From Chrysiogenia bacterium (lineage in GTDB: Bacteria; JAGRBM01), in the NCBI GenBank assembly GCA_020434085.1, contig JAGRBM010000043.1, positions 1 to 22,663 on the forward strand: a stretch of 22,663 nucleotides of DNA, in the 5' to 3' direction. The number at the start of each line of letters is the position of its first letter. The stretch's first letter is position 1. Below are positions 1-8,451 of the stretch, piece by piece. Both the position numbers and the translations under genes were made by a program. The notes under the pieces were generated by a model. It had not been told where the DNA came from and ran no database searches. It saw only the letters and a program-made list of their open reading frames with translations.

Positions 1-612
1 CGCCCGGTCATCATTCCCACCGCCGATCCCGAGCAGTGTCTCGAAGGGCTCTATCATCGTGGCACGCAGGTGCCTGTCGTCATCGCCCCGCCGCATCCGA
101 TGATGGGCGGCTCGATGGAGGTTACGGTCCTCAACGAACTGGCCTATGCGTGCTTCAAACAGGATTTTCCCAGCATGCGTTTCAACTTTCGCGGGGTAGG
201 GGCCTCGGCGGGGGAGATCAGCGCCGACATGGACTACGCGGTCGAGGACATGGGCTACGCGCTCGAGCAGCTTCTCGAAACCACCGATCAGCCGCGCGCC
301 ATCATCGGCGGCTATTCCTTCGGCTCCATCGCGGCGGCACGGCTGGCACTGGGCAATGCCCGCGCGCGGGCCGCGCTGCTCGTTGCGCCGCCGGTCGCAC
401 GCATGGACTGCGCCTTCATGGCCGGCCTCCAGGTGAAGACGCTCGTGGTGGCGGCCCAGATGGACGAGTTCGGCCCTCCCGAAAAACTCCAGGAACTCTT
501 CGCCGACGCCGACGATGTCATCATTGAAGTTGTCCCGAAGGCCGACCACTTCTTCCAGAGTGGGCTGGCCGAGCTGGGCCGGATCGTACGCGAGTGGCTC
601 GAGACTTTCTGA
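1..612 (+). CDS. alpha/beta hydrolase, 5'-truncated by window edge
   Basis: The reading frame is open from base 1, so the gene starts outside the window; 203 residues are visible. It looks like a soluble serine hydrolase of the COG2945-type alpha/beta superfamily. Early in the visible part is the PHP-x-x-GG segment of this family, then NFRGVGAS (visible residues about 62-69), the nucleophile elbow GYSFG with Ser at about residue 106, a likely acid in the MDEFGPP segment (Asp about 155) and a late ADHFF with the catalytic His about 183. That order (Ser, Asp, His) is the classical triad, so it should be an active esterase-like enzyme; the substrate cannot be told from sequence. Its stop lies 3 bp from the stop of the convergent lipoprotein gene, leaving no room for a terminator between them. 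An internal GTG at 70 is not needed as a start because the conserved frame continues upstream. Confidence 0.85.
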   Translation, partial: RPVIIPTADPEQCLEGLYHRGTQVPVVIAPPHPMMGGSMEVTVLNELAYACFKQDFPSMRFNFRGVGASAGEISADMDYAVEDMGYALEQLLETTDQPRAIIGGYSFGSIAAARLALGNARARAALLVAPPVARMDCAFMAGLQVKTLVVAAQMDEFGPPEKLQELFADADDVIIEVVPKADHFFQSGLAELGRIVREWLETF

Positions 613-615
613 GAA

Positions 616-2760
616 TCAGATCGGAATAATCAGCAGCGAATCGTCCGCCGTGCCCCAGACCCCGTCGATGCCGGGGTGGGTGGTGACGGCCAGGTTTGTG
701 CCCACCGGAATGGTGGAGGCGCCGGCCCGCGAGATCGGATCGATCTCCACGCGGTTGACGCTCGGCGTGCCGAGGGGATCGGTGATGGAGATGACCTCGG
801 TCCCCATTCCGCGGAGCAGGACTTTGAGGTTCGCGGTGGCCCCGGGGAAGATGCGCACGCGCGCATCGAGCGGGCTGAGCGGGCCGATGATCAAGCGCCC
901 ATCGGTGAGCGGCATGTCCGTGTCGAGATCGCTCAGGACGACAAATTCATCGTCGGCTGCGGCGTTGTTGGCAAAGACCGTGTCGGCGCCCGCGGTGGGA
1001 ACCAGCGCGATCGTCGGCGAGAGAGGCACCGGCTGGGCCGAGTCGGACGTGGGCAGGTAGCGCACTTGCCGGGTCTGACTCAGCACGCCGCCGTCGCATT
1101 CGTTGGCCAGATCCATGCCCGTCTCGGGCGGGTTGGCATCCAGGAAGCTGATGTGGTTGATGACATCGTCGGACGTGCCCAGCATCAGGTCGAGCCCCAC
1201 GCCGGCGACCACGGCCGCGTTGTCACCCATTACCGCTGCGCGGCCCTTCAGGCCCGCCAGGTGGCCGGGGCTCGGAATGAAGCAGAAATCGGGACTGCCC
1301 GTCCCAAGGTTGTAGAGCAGGGAGAGCTGGTCGTTGTTGTTGCCGAACTGGCCGTCGTTGCCGCCGGTGGAGATGAGCGCGCGCAGGTCGCCGCCGCCCA
1401 GGTCGTTGACGAAGATCGCCTGGCTGGCGACCGATTCGCTGAGCGGGCCCGCCATCAGGCTGGTTGCCGGCCCGGGCGTCGCGCCCAGGCTGGGAATGAC
1501 ATAGATGAGATCGGTGGAGTCGCCGAAGTTGCCGTCCACGTTACTGGAGCCGAGAACGGCTACGCCGCTTGCCCCGCCGATAATGGCCGGGCGCGAGAGG
1601 GCTGAGCTTGAGAGATATCCAAGGCACACGCTGCTTGAGAGGGCGGGGGTGCCGCCAAGGCCCGTTACCACGACGAATGCGTCGTCGATATCGCCGAGCG
1701 CCGGATTCGCGGCGCTCCCGGGGCAGGTCGCATCGCTGCCGATGGTGAGCGCCACGCTGCCCGAGTCGATGACCGCCGGGTGGGAGGCCTCCCCGCGCAT
1801 GGGGCCCACGGTCAGGATGGAGACCGAGGGGGCCTGCGTGCCGCCGATTCCGGTAACCACGGCCAGCGCGTCGTCATAGCCGCCAAAGGCCGCCGATCCG
1901 GTAATCAGGTTGAGCCGCCCGTTGCTCGGAACGGTCGCAACGAAGGGATCGGCCGGGTCATCGCCGATCAGCACGATCGCGCCCATTTCGTCGAGCGCGA
2001 TGAGCGGCTGGATGCCCAGGTTGATGGCGTCGGTGAGTGCCAGCGAGATTGCGGCGGCATCGGCCGGCGCGCCCGAGGCGATTTCGAAGTCCACGTCGTT
2101 GATGCTTACGCGATAGGCCGAATTATCGAGAATGGAACCCACGCTCACAAATTCGACCTGGAGGGTTTCCAGGTTCGTCCCGACGCTCAGGGCAAATGTT
2201 TCCGTGGCCGAGGCCGAGCGGATGATGAGCCGCTCCTGCTGCACGCTGGTTGTGACGTTGAGCGGGGTGGCGCCGATGGCGCTGGCGAGCCCCATGAGAA
2301 TTTCATCGTTCGAGGCTGCGCCGCCCGAGGTGTAGTAGACCACCCGATTGTCGATGGTCAGGCTGTAGCGAAAATTGTTGATCGCCAGGCCCACGCCCAC
2401 GGCGGAGATCTGGGGCTGCGCCGCGGCAACGCCCAGTACCAGGGTGGTCGGGCTGACCGGCACGGGCTGGCTCTCTTCGGAGGCGGAGAGGAACGGAATC
2501 GGCACGCGCTGCACGCGGCCGCCCGGCAGGTAGACGATCACGAGCTCGTCATCGCGGGTACGAAAAAGCCCGTCGCCGCCGGCGCTCCGGATTGCGACAG
2601 TCGATTCATCGAGCAGCACCGGGGTAAAGGCCTGATTGTTTTCGAGTCCGCCGACGCGGACGTAGCTCCAGGGAACGACGATGTCCTGCGTGCACGCCTG
2701 CAGCAGGGCAAGCGCCAGGATGATCGGCAAGGCCAGAGTTCTGTGAAAGCGTGTGTTCAC
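616..2760 (-). CDS. repeat-rich envelope lipoprotein with DGxxGTxDD-type repeats
   Basis: I do not recognise a named family. I choose the GTG start at 2760 (714 residues) because it puts a clean signal peptide at the N-terminus, with lipobox LLQAC and Cys at residue 23; the longer frame to 2934 adds 58 residues that look non-coding. Eight copies of a degenerate motif DG-x-x-G-[TDN]-x-DD followed by a hydrophobic strand occur near residues 61, 292, 356, 409, 469, 523, 600 and 699. Several are preceded by a Pro-Ala-Ile/Val strand and followed by a GPLS-like turn, giving a unit of roughly 50-70 residues. Between copies 1 and 2 sit two beta-alpha-beta modules (about 130-207 and 215-290) resembling the hook-IN-like modules of flagellar and phage structural proteins. 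A beta-propeller or beta-solenoid-like surface protein is possible; the acidic loops could bind calcium. No function can be assigned. Confidence 0.75.
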   Translation of the reverse strand: MNTRFHRTLALPIILALALLQACTQDIVVPWSYVRVGGLENNQAFTPVLLDESTVAIRSAGGDGLFRTRDDELVIVYLPGGRVQRVPIPFLSASEESQPVPVSPTTLVLGVAAAQPQISAVGVGLAINNFRYSLTIDNRVVYYTSGGAASNDEILMGLASAIGATPLNVTTSVQQERLIIRSASATETFALSVGTNLETLQVEFVSVGSILDNSAYRVSINDVDFEIASGAPADAAAISLALTDAINLGIQPLIALDEMGAIVLIGDDPADPFVATVPSNGRLNLITGSAAFGGYDDALAVVTGIGGTQAPSVSILTVGPMRGEASHPAVIDSGSVALTIGSDATCPGSAANPALGDIDDAFVVVTGLGGTPALSSSVCLGYLSSSALSRPAIIGGASGVAVLGSSNVDGNFGDSTDLIYVIPSLGATPGPATSLMAGPLSESVASQAIFVNDLGGGDLRALISTGGNDGQFGNNNDQLSLLYNLGTGSPDFCFIPSPGHLAGLKGRAAVMGDNAAVVAGVGLDLMLGTSDDVINHISFLDANPPETGMDLANECDGGVLSQTRQVRYLPTSDSAQPVPLSPTIALVPTAGADTVFANNAAADDEFVVLSDLDTDMPLTDGRLIIGPLSPLDARVRIFPGATANLKVLLRGMGTEVISITDPLGTPSVNRVEIDPISRAGASTIPVGTNLAVTTHPGIDGVWGTADDSLLIIPI

Positions 2761-2892
2761 GATAAATTTACGCCCGCGGTGGGGAGTCCCGTCCCAATGC
2801 CGGCAAGTCTGCCGCCGATCTGTATGACCAGGGCCTTGCCCCCATTGCCGGGCCCAGCCGATCCAACCTCGCGGGAATCCTACGTTTTTCCG

Positions 2893-2922
2893 AGTATATC
2901 GGCCCTTTGGCGGCCCGATCAA
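2893..2922 (-). promoter_or_regulatory. candidate promoter for repeat lipoprotein
   Basis: On the minus strand, TTGATC (2917-2922) is followed after 18 bp by TATACT (2893-2898). This is a good sigma-70-like pair (4/6 and 5/6 matches). It would leave a leader of about 125 nt before the GTG at 2760. Confidence 0.4.
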
Positions 2923-2983
2923 TCGCCCCGGCACCCTCTTTACAATGGCTTACAGGGTTCTCCGGCCGATCGGGGGGCGATCT

Positions 2984-3012
2984 TTGCGCGGTGGGCATCA
3001 CTGGGGTATAAG
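2984..3012 (+). promoter_or_regulatory. candidate promoter for secA
   Basis: TTGCGC (2984-2989), 17 bp, then TATAAG (3007-3012). The -10 is strong (5/6), the -35 weak (3/6). Transcription would begin about 70 nt before the ATG at 3089, between the two copies of the GGTTCTCCGGCC repeat. Confidence 0.35.
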
Positions 3013-3088
3013 ATGCCGAAACTTCAGGCGGTTCTCCGGCCCTGATCGGCGGACCGCCTCTACATTTCGGGCGGCTCCGCACCATCCC

Positions 3089-5770
<2,682 letters not shown>

Positions 5771-5841
5771 CGCTGGCTCTTACGCATAACTATCTGAAAT
5801 AACAGAGATTATCCTGTCCGGGAAAGTCGCGCCCAGCGGCG

Positions 5842-5883
5842 GTGGGATATCCCACTTGACTATATTTCCCACTTGCATACCAT
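5842..5883 (+). promoter_or_regulatory. promoter and operator of the GNAT TA module
   Basis: A perfect 14-bp palindrome GTGGGATATCCCAC (5842-5855) abuts the -35 box TTGACT (5856-5861); after 16 bp comes TACCAT (5878-5883). The nine bases TCCCACTTG occur twice (5850-5858 and 5867-5875), one copy in the right arm of the palindrome plus the -35, the other in the spacer. This layout suits autorepression by the antitoxin, which is the usual mode for type II TA operons; binding itself is inferred. Confidence 0.55.
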
Positions 5884-5921
5884 GGACTGCGTTGATTGCG
5901 TTGCGAAAGCAGGTGGTATTG

Positions 5922-6230
5922 ATGGGAACTGCGATTACAAGCCCCGAAAAGATCCTCCGACCCGATGACAAGGGCCGCGTGGGATTGGGTAGTTTCATTA
6001 AGGAGCTGCAGCGCCATTTAGGGCAACTGAGCGGTTTTGCCGTGCATATTGAAAATTCCAGAATCGTGCTCAGTCCGCGGGTGGAACGAGACCCTCTTGC
6101 GCCCGATACGCTGGTGCTCAGCGATGCTGATCGCGACGCGTTTCTCGAAGCGCTCGCCAATCCTCCCGAGCCGAATGAGGCGTTGAAGCGAGCCTTCAAA
6201 AAATACCGGGATTCCCAGTCGGCTGAATAA
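5922..6230 (+). CDS. chimeric antitoxin: AbrB-like N-terminus, DUF1778-like C-terminus
   Basis: Small (102 residues) antitoxin of a type II GNAT toxin-antitoxin pair. The ATG at 5922 has a good ribosome-binding site (AGGTGG at 5911-5916); the frame back to 5856 begins inside the -35 box and is rejected. Residues about 10-53 (ILRPDDKGRVGLG ... GFAVHIENSRIVLSP) follow the swapped-hairpin AbrB/MazE/SpoVT pattern: D-x-KGRV turn, helix, hydrophobic strand, then IxLxP. Residues about 62-97 (LVLSDADRDAFLEALANP then PEPNEALKRAFKKYR) match the toxin-neutralising tail typical of DUF1778 (TacA-like) antitoxins, which normally carry a ribbon-helix-helix N-terminus instead. So the DNA-binding half appears to be exchanged while the toxin-binding half is kept. 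The stop codon TAA directly abuts the toxin start. Family assignments are by eye. Confidence 0.8.
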   Translation: MGTAITSPEKILRPDDKGRVGLGSFIKELQRHLGQLSGFAVHIENSRIVLSPRVERDPLAPDTLVLSDADRDAFLEALANPPEPNEALKRAFKKYRDSQSAE

Positions 6231-6752
6231 GTGCAGAAAAAGCCAATCGTAGTCTCACTGGCGGATTGCGAGGACATTGACCGCGCGTCATTCAATTGCG
6301 GCGTTGCGGCGCTCGATCAATGGTTTGCCAATCAGGCCGGGCAAGCGCAGCGGAAAGGCCTGGCCAAGGTTTGGGTTGCTACGGAGAGGCACAGTCCTGC
6401 GGTTGCAATTGGGTACTCTTCTCTGACCGCCTTGTCATTGCCATTTGAGGATGCGCCTGCCGCCCTGCGCAGGCGCATGCCGAAGAAACCGTTACAGGTC
6501 ATACTGCTCGCACGTTTGGCGGTCGACCAAAGGCACCAGGGGCGCGGAATCGGCAGGCAGCTTCTCATGGACGCCATCGACCGAACCTGGCGGGCAGCCA
6601 GCCAGGTGCCCGCGAAGGCGCTGGTGGTCCATGCCAAGGATGAGACCGCCGCCGCATTCTATGAGAAATATGGATTTTTGCGCTTTTTTGACGGCTCGCT
6701 TCATCTGTTCCTTCCCATGGGAACTCTGGAACTGCTGATTGAGGCAGACTAG
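6231..6752 (+). CDS. GNAT-family acetyltransferase toxin (TacT/AtaT-like)
   Basis: A 173-residue GNAT N-acetyltransferase. Relatives TacT, AtaT and ItaT acetylate the amino group of aminoacyl-tRNA and block translation. The N-terminal FNCGVAALDQWFANQAGQAQ segment (21-40) is the family's F-x-CG-x3-LD-x-W signature, ILLARLAVDQRHQGRGIGRQ (91-110) carries the acetyl-CoA pyrophosphate-binding loop Q/R-x-x-G-x-G-I/L-G, and AFYEKYGF (142-149) supplies the conserved tyrosines, one of which is catalytic in TacT. The GTG start at 6231 follows the antitoxin stop with no gap, implying translational coupling. The active-site features are intact, so a functional toxin is expected. The substrate tRNA cannot be predicted. 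Confidence 0.9.
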   Translation: MQKKPIVVSLADCEDIDRASFNCGVAALDQWFANQAGQAQRKGLAKVWVATERHSPAVAIGYSSLTALSLPFEDAPAALRRRMPKKPLQVILLARLAVDQRHQGRGIGRQLLMDAIDRTWRAASQVPAKALVVHAKDETAAAFYEKYGFLRFFDGSLHLFLPMGTLELLIEAD

Positions 6753-6762
6753 CGGCCCAGCC

Positions 6763-6792
6763 TTGAAGCTCCCCGGCAGGAGGGGCTAGAGT
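6763..6792 (+). promoter_or_regulatory. candidate promoter for the 6842-7437 unit
   Basis: TTGAAG (6763-6768), 18 bp, TAGAGT (6787-6792). Both boxes match 4/6. It would start a transcript just before a GC hairpin at 6806-6825. Confidence 0.35.
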
Positions 6793-6805
6793 CAGCGACA
6801 AGCAA

Positions 6806-6825
6806 GCCGCCCGGTAGCGGGCGGC
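6806..6825 (+). other. GC-rich hairpin in 5' leader
   Basis: GCCGCCCG-GTAG-CGGGCGGC, a perfect 8-bp stem with a 4-nt loop, lies 16 bp before the start codon of the small membrane protein. No T-run follows, so it is not an intrinsic terminator in this orientation; it may be a leader structure or a 5' stabiliser. Confidence 0.4.
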
Positions 6826-6841
6826 GCGGGAGAGAGAAATC

Positions 6842-7015
6842 ATGATTCACGATACTGTCGGTGGCGGCCTGGTCGGCGCCCTCATCATCTTCGGCGGAAT
6901 TTACGCTGGAATCGTCTGCGGCGCTTCCATTGCGCTGAGCCTGCTTGCCAAGAACGTCAGCAAGCTTCAGGGCGGGGGCGACTCCGAAGCGGCTCAGGAA
7001 GAAGCCGCCGCATGA
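6842..7015 (+). CDS. 57-residue single-pass membrane protein
   Basis: A small gene with a start ATG at 6842, a purine-rich ribosome-binding site (GGGAGAG just upstream) and stop TGA at 7013-7015. The protein starts MIHDTVGGGLVGALIIFG, has one hydrophobic segment at about residues 8-36 rich in Gly, Ala and Ile, then a short basic patch (AKNVSKLQ) and an acidic Ala/Glu tail ending EEAAA. It overlaps the following lipoprotein gene by four bases (ATGA), so the two are co-translated. I do not recognise a family; a small inner-membrane subunit or accessory protein is the likely class. Confidence 0.65.
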   Translation: MIHDTVGGGLVGALIIFGGIYAGIVCGASIALSLLAKNVSKLQGGGDSEAAQEEAAA

Positions 7016-7437
7016 GGCGCGCACGCGCTGCACTGCTCGTTCTGGCAGCGTTGCTGTGCGCGGGCTGCGGCGCCAAGGCGCCCGATCATCCCGAGGAACT
7101 CAAGATCCAGGTCATGAAGTTCCTTCGCGAGGTCGAGCTCAAGGACTACGACGGCGCAGCCAGTCGCATTCATCCGACCAAGCGCGCGGCCTTTGTCGGG
7201 TGGATCACCAACGACGCGGAAAAGGTTCACTTCACCAACTCCCAGATCCGTGTGCTTCCGACCGAGGACGAACTCGACAAGATGCCCGAGGACAAGCCCA
7301 AGAAGGCCAACGTCATCGTCTCGCTCGAGTATTTCCGGCTTCCCTCCACGGAGGTGAAAAAAGAAGTGCGAACCCAGGTCTGGCTCTTCGACGAAGACTA
7401 CGAACGCTGGTATTTGCTTGAGGGCTGGGAGCCATGA
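7012..7437 (+). CDS. small lipoprotein of unknown function
   Basis: 141 residues with a basic N-terminus, a hydrophobic core and a lipobox ALLCAGC (Cys at 19; Cys at -3 is slightly atypical). The mature part is mixed alpha/beta: EELKIQVMKFLREVELKDYDGAASRIHPTKR reads like a helix-turn-helix scaffold of an NTF2/SnoaL-type or DUF4864-like lipoprotein that begins with a module for growth of a small cone-shaped fold, followed by strands such as ANVIVSLEYFRLPSTEVKKEVRTQVW and ending in ERWYLLEGWEP. An NTF2-like fold is my guess, not a recognition. It overlaps the 57-residue membrane protein by 4 bp, so the pair probably works together. Its stop codon forms part of the stem of the downstream bidirectional terminator. 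Confidence 0.75.
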   Translation: MRRARAALLVLAALLCAGCGAKAPDHPEELKIQVMKFLREVELKDYDGAASRIHPTKRAAFVGWITNDAEKVHFTNSQIRVLPTEDELDKMPEDKPKKANVIVSLEYFRLPSTEVKKEVRTQVWLFDEDYERWYLLEGWEP

Positions 7438-7467
7438 AAAAAGGCGGGTCATCGACCCGCCTTTTTT
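7437..7467. terminator. bidirectional intrinsic terminator
   Basis: A perfect inverted repeat: six A, then GGCGGGTC, loop ATC, GACCCGCC, then six T. The A-run and T-run serve the two strands in turn, so it ends both the plus-strand lipoprotein (stop at 7437) and the convergent minus-strand gene (stop at 7484). Confidence 0.9.
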
Positions 7468-7483
7468 GATTGTGCGTTGATTT

Positions 7484-8323
7484 CTACTGCTCTTTGGGCG
7501 GCGAGGAATTTTCTTCCAGATCGGTCTCGTCCATTCCCTGCGATTCCATCTCTTCGGGCGCGGCCTCTTCGGCCGGCGCTTCCATGGGCTCCTCGACGGA
7601 TTCCTCGGCCGCGGCGTCCTCGCTCATTGGTTCTTCATCCATGGACTCTTCGGGCGCGGCAGGCTCTTCGGATGCGGGTTCTTCGGGCATCGCCTGATCG
7701 GCATCCTCGTCGGCGGGCTCTTCCATCTCTTCAGCCGGGGCGGGGGCGTCGGCTGGAACTTCTTCCATGCCGGCCTCGGGCTCTTCCATCTCCTCGGGTG
7801 CGGCCTCTTCGGCCGGGCCGTTCATGGACTGCTCCATCTGCGTCGGCTGCCCCATCTTTGCCTTCTCGCGCTCTGCCGCGTGCTCAAGGGCGCCGTCGGG
7901 AGCTTCCGGGTAGAACTCAAAGGTGTAGACGAACTCGACGGGCTCGCACTCGCACTCATCGAAGTGGAACTCGCTCACGATTTCGAGAAAGCGGTCTTCG
8001 AATTCGGGTAGCATGAAGTCGCGCTCGAGCAGATCCACCTGGGAAACGGTGCCGTCTTCTTCGACGCGGACCCGCACGCGGTAGCGGTTGGTGTAGTAGC
8101 GATAGAGGCCGCGGGTGCGGATGGCCAGCAGGCGCAGCTCTTCGGACTGCTCACGCACCTGGCGGGAGAGCTCGTCAAAGCTGCGCGGGCCCTCCACATC
8201 GCCGGAGACGGGGGAAACCACCTTCGCTCGCTGGACCGCCACGCAGCCACTGGTCGTGACGACAAACAGGGCGAGGGCCAGAGCGAGGAGGGTGCGAAAA
8301 TTCAAGTAATTTACTTTAGTCAT
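7484..8323 (-). CDS. AgmX/PglI-like lipoprotein with acidic Glu/Pro/Ala/Met tail
   Basis: 279 residues. Signal peptide with lipobox TTSGC, Cys at 27. Residues about 60-125 (LAIRTRGLYRYYTNRYRVRVRVEEDGTVSQ..., then FEDRFLEIVSEFHFDE) resemble the TonB-C-like AgmX/PglI domain of deltaproteobacterial envelope and gliding proteins: a small domain with G-x-V-x-x-V and a final F-x-F strand. A distinctive CEC doublet follows. From about residue 155 to the end the protein is low complexity: repeated EEPE, AAPEEM, PAEE and SMDEEP words, strongly acidic, with almost no basic residues. Such a tail is probably disordered and may reach through the cell wall or bind cations. No Shine-Dalgarno sequence precedes the ATG; see the promoter at 8331-8360. 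Function is not known. Confidence 0.75.
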   Translation of the reverse strand: MTKVNYLNFRTLLALALALFVVTTSGCVAVQRAKVVSPVSGDVEGPRSFDELSRQVREQSEELRLLAIRTRGLYRYYTNRYRVRVRVEEDGTVSQVDLLERDFMLPEFEDRFLEIVSEFHFDECECEPVEFVYTFEFYPEAPDGALEHAAEREKAKMGQPTQMEQSMNGPAEEAAPEEMEEPEAGMEEVPADAPAPAEEMEEPADEDADQAMPEEPASEEPAAPEESMDEEPMSEDAAAEESVEEPMEAPAEEAAPEEMESQGMDETDLEENSSPPKEQ

Positions 8324-8330
8324 GGGCCGA

Positions 8331-8360
8331 ATGATGGCGCCACGCAGCGCGATTCGTCAA
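8331..8360 (-). promoter_or_regulatory. candidate leaderless promoter, acidic lipoprotein
   Basis: On the minus strand TTGACG (8355-8360), 18 bp, CATCAT (8331-8336). The -10 ends 7 nt before the ATG at 8323, so transcription would start at or next to the start codon. Confidence 0.4.
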
Positions 8361-8414
8361 GGGTTGCGGCAACTTGCCCCCTCCGGCCGGCCGGTCCGGT
8401 GGGCTCGGGGGCCT

Positions 8415-8443
8415 TTGACCACACCTGTGGCCATCGCTAGGCT
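8415..8443 (+). promoter_or_regulatory. candidate leaderless promoter, gltX
   Basis: TTGACC (8415-8420), 17 bp, TAGGCT (8438-8443). Only 8 nt separate the -10 from the GTG start at 8452, and no ribosome-binding site is present, so the transcript is predicted to begin at the start codon. Confidence 0.55.
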
Positions 8444-8451
8444 GGGGCGCC

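Larger units (their letters stand above)
2761..3088. other. divergent intergenic region, lipoprotein / secA
   Basis: This is the only stretch above 300 bp without a gene. It holds two candidate promoters facing outward (listed separately) and a direct repeat of GGTTCTCCGGCC at 2956-2967 and 3030-3041, each copy followed closely by GATCGG. Frames that read through here on both strands are upstream extensions of the lipoprotein and secA frames and have no conserved content. I see no RNA gene or hairpin with a T-run. Confidence 0.5.

Noticed and set aside
1780-3045. 421-residue plus-strand frame opposite the repeat lipoprotein
   Set aside because: The minus-strand frame has a lipobox and regular repeats; the plus-strand translation is rich in Arg/Gly/His with no motif and crosses both promoters.
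6806-6825. GC hairpin as an intrinsic terminator for the GNAT toxin
   Set aside because: No T-run follows in either orientation, and it lies directly ahead of a gene start, so it is listed as a leader hairpin only.
8383-8394. CCGGCCGGCCGG palindrome between the divergent genes at 8.4 kb
   Set aside because: Self-complementary by composition in GC-rich DNA and not aligned with either promoter.
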